From positions 1 to 12,271 of the forward strand of contig JAOPWW010000229.1 in assembly GCA_025965495.1 (NCBI GenBank): a stretch of 12,271 nucleotides of DNA, in the 5' to 3' direction. The notes under the pieces are model-generated. The model saw only the letters and a program-made list of their open reading frames with translations. It made no database searches and was not told the origin of the DNA. The position numbers were made by a program, and so were the translations under genes. This stretch comes from Frankiales bacterium. GTDB lineage: Bacteria > Actinomycetota > Actinomycetes > Mycobacteriales > SCTD01. This document shows positions 11,688 to 12,271 of the stretch, piece after piece; positions within the stretch are counted from its first letter, which is position 1; each line of letters opens with the position of its first letter.

Positions 11688-12271
11688 CTACAGCTCGCTG
11701 TGCGCGACCTCGAGCGCCGCGAGCAGCCGGTTCAGGGCGCTGTCGAGACCCCACCGCTCGGACAGGGCGAGCAGCCGCTCGGGGTCCTTGGGCGCGCGAG
11801 GGAGGGCGTCGTCCAGGACCGGGACGGGCAGGTCGCGGACCGTACGGGTCACGGCAGGGGCGACCGCGAGGTAGTCGCGCGCGGCCTCGAGCTTGGCGCG
11901 GGCGCCGGCCGGGAAGCCGTCGGTCTCCCCGGCGTCGAGCGCGGCCACGATCCCCTCGACCGTGCCGAACCGGGTCACCAGCGCCGCCGCCGTCTTGTCG
12001 CCGACGCCCTTCACCCCGGGCAGGCCGTCGCTGGGGTCGGCGCGCAGGCAGGCGTAGTCGGCGTAGGACGTGCCGGGGATGCCGTACTTGGCGGCGACCG
12101 TGCCCGGCGTGTACGGCTTCATCTTCTCCACCGCGTAGAGCACGCGGACAGGTCCCTCGTCCCGGACGAGCTGGAACATGTCGCGGTCCCCGCTGACGAC
12201 GTCGACGGCGCCGGTCTCCCGGGCGCTGAGCGTCCCGAGGACGTCGTCGGCCTCGTGGCCCTCGGCCCCGG
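11688..12271 (-). CDS. 5'-3' exonuclease, C-terminal part (start outside the window)
   Basis: The - strand frame runs open past the window end, so the gene is cut at its 5' side; about 194 residues are visible. It belongs to the FEN/Pol I 5'-nuclease family that removes RNA primers and flaps. Visible elements are HEADDVLGTL (12225-12257), with the acidic metal-binding residues; VVSGDRD (12180-12200); the beta-rich stretch RVLYAVEK; and the helix-hairpin-helix-type DNA-binding motif LPGVKGVGDKTAA (11985-12023). The C-end is a short helical domain. It stands alone, without a polymerase domain, as in the stand-alone actinobacterial enzyme Rv2090, which also faces helY. The inner ATG at 12179 lies after the active-site residues and cannot be the true start. 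Confidence 0.93.
   Translation of the reverse strand, partial: GAEGHEADDVLGTLSARETGAVDVVSGDRDMFQLVRDEGPVRVLYAVEKMKPYTPGTVAAKYGIPGTSYADYACLRADPSDGLPGVKGVGDKTAAALVTRFGTVEGIVAALDAGETDGFPAGARAKLEAARDYLAVAPAVTRTVRDLPVPVLDDALPRAPKDPERLLALSERWGLDSALNRLLAALEVAHSEL

Noticed and set aside
1..12271. CRISPR arrays, tRNA or rRNA genes, insertion sequences, attachment sites
   Set aside because: No regularly spaced repeats, no tRNA-like cloverleaf, no rRNA core sequence and no transposase or integrase frame were seen.

Overview
This window is GC-rich chromosomal DNA from an actinobacterium. Codon third positions are almost all G or C, GTG starts are common, and the gene set includes the Pup ligase PafA and the paired WYL regulators PafB and PafC. 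The order pafA ... pafB-pafC ... tatA-tatC-helY, with a 5'-3' exonuclease gene facing helY, is the arrangement known from Mycobacterium tuberculosis (Rv2097c to Rv2090). Here, however, pafA is separated from pafBC by about 4 kb of extra genes, and two small genes sit between pafC and tatA. A possible motility-sigma promoter would suit a flagellated lineage. I cannot name the genus.

Layout on the + strand unless noted. Positions 1-941 hold the C-terminal two thirds of pafA (pupylation), followed 17 nt later by an FKBP prolyl isomerase (959-1333) and a strong hairpin terminator. Positions 1551-2371 hold three small unrecognised genes: a CxxC protein, a 51-residue ORF and a four-helix membrane protein whose start overlaps that ORF. 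Positions 2589-2752 form a c-di-AMP (ydaO-type) riboswitch directly before a secreted NlpC/P60 peptidoglycan hydrolase (2761-3528). A convergent membrane-bound class III adenylate cyclase lies on the - strand (3539-5035). Divergent from it are pafB (5091-6050) and pafC (6047-6997), then a zinc-ribbon protein, a single-pass membrane protein, tatA, tatC and the Ski2-like helicase helY (8958-11681). The window closes inside a - strand 5'-3' exonuclease whose stop is 6 nt from the helY stop.

Functionally the region combines targeted protein turnover (PafA), RecA-independent DNA-damage control (PafBC), folded-protein export (TatAC), RNA or DNA unwinding (HelY) and cell-wall cleavage. Two nucleotide second messengers also appear: c-di-AMP sensed upstream of the hydrolase, and cAMP made by the neighbouring cyclase.

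The most interesting signals are regulatory. Several genes start at or next to the transcription start predicted from a TANNNT -10 box, so they should be leaderless. One -10 box, a perfect 10-bp palindrome at 5074-5083, can fire both ways. Rightwards it gives pafB. Leftwards it gives an 11-residue polyproline leader ORF that begins exactly at the predicted +1 and ends in an ATGA overlap with the cyclase start, which has no Shine-Dalgarno sequence of its own.
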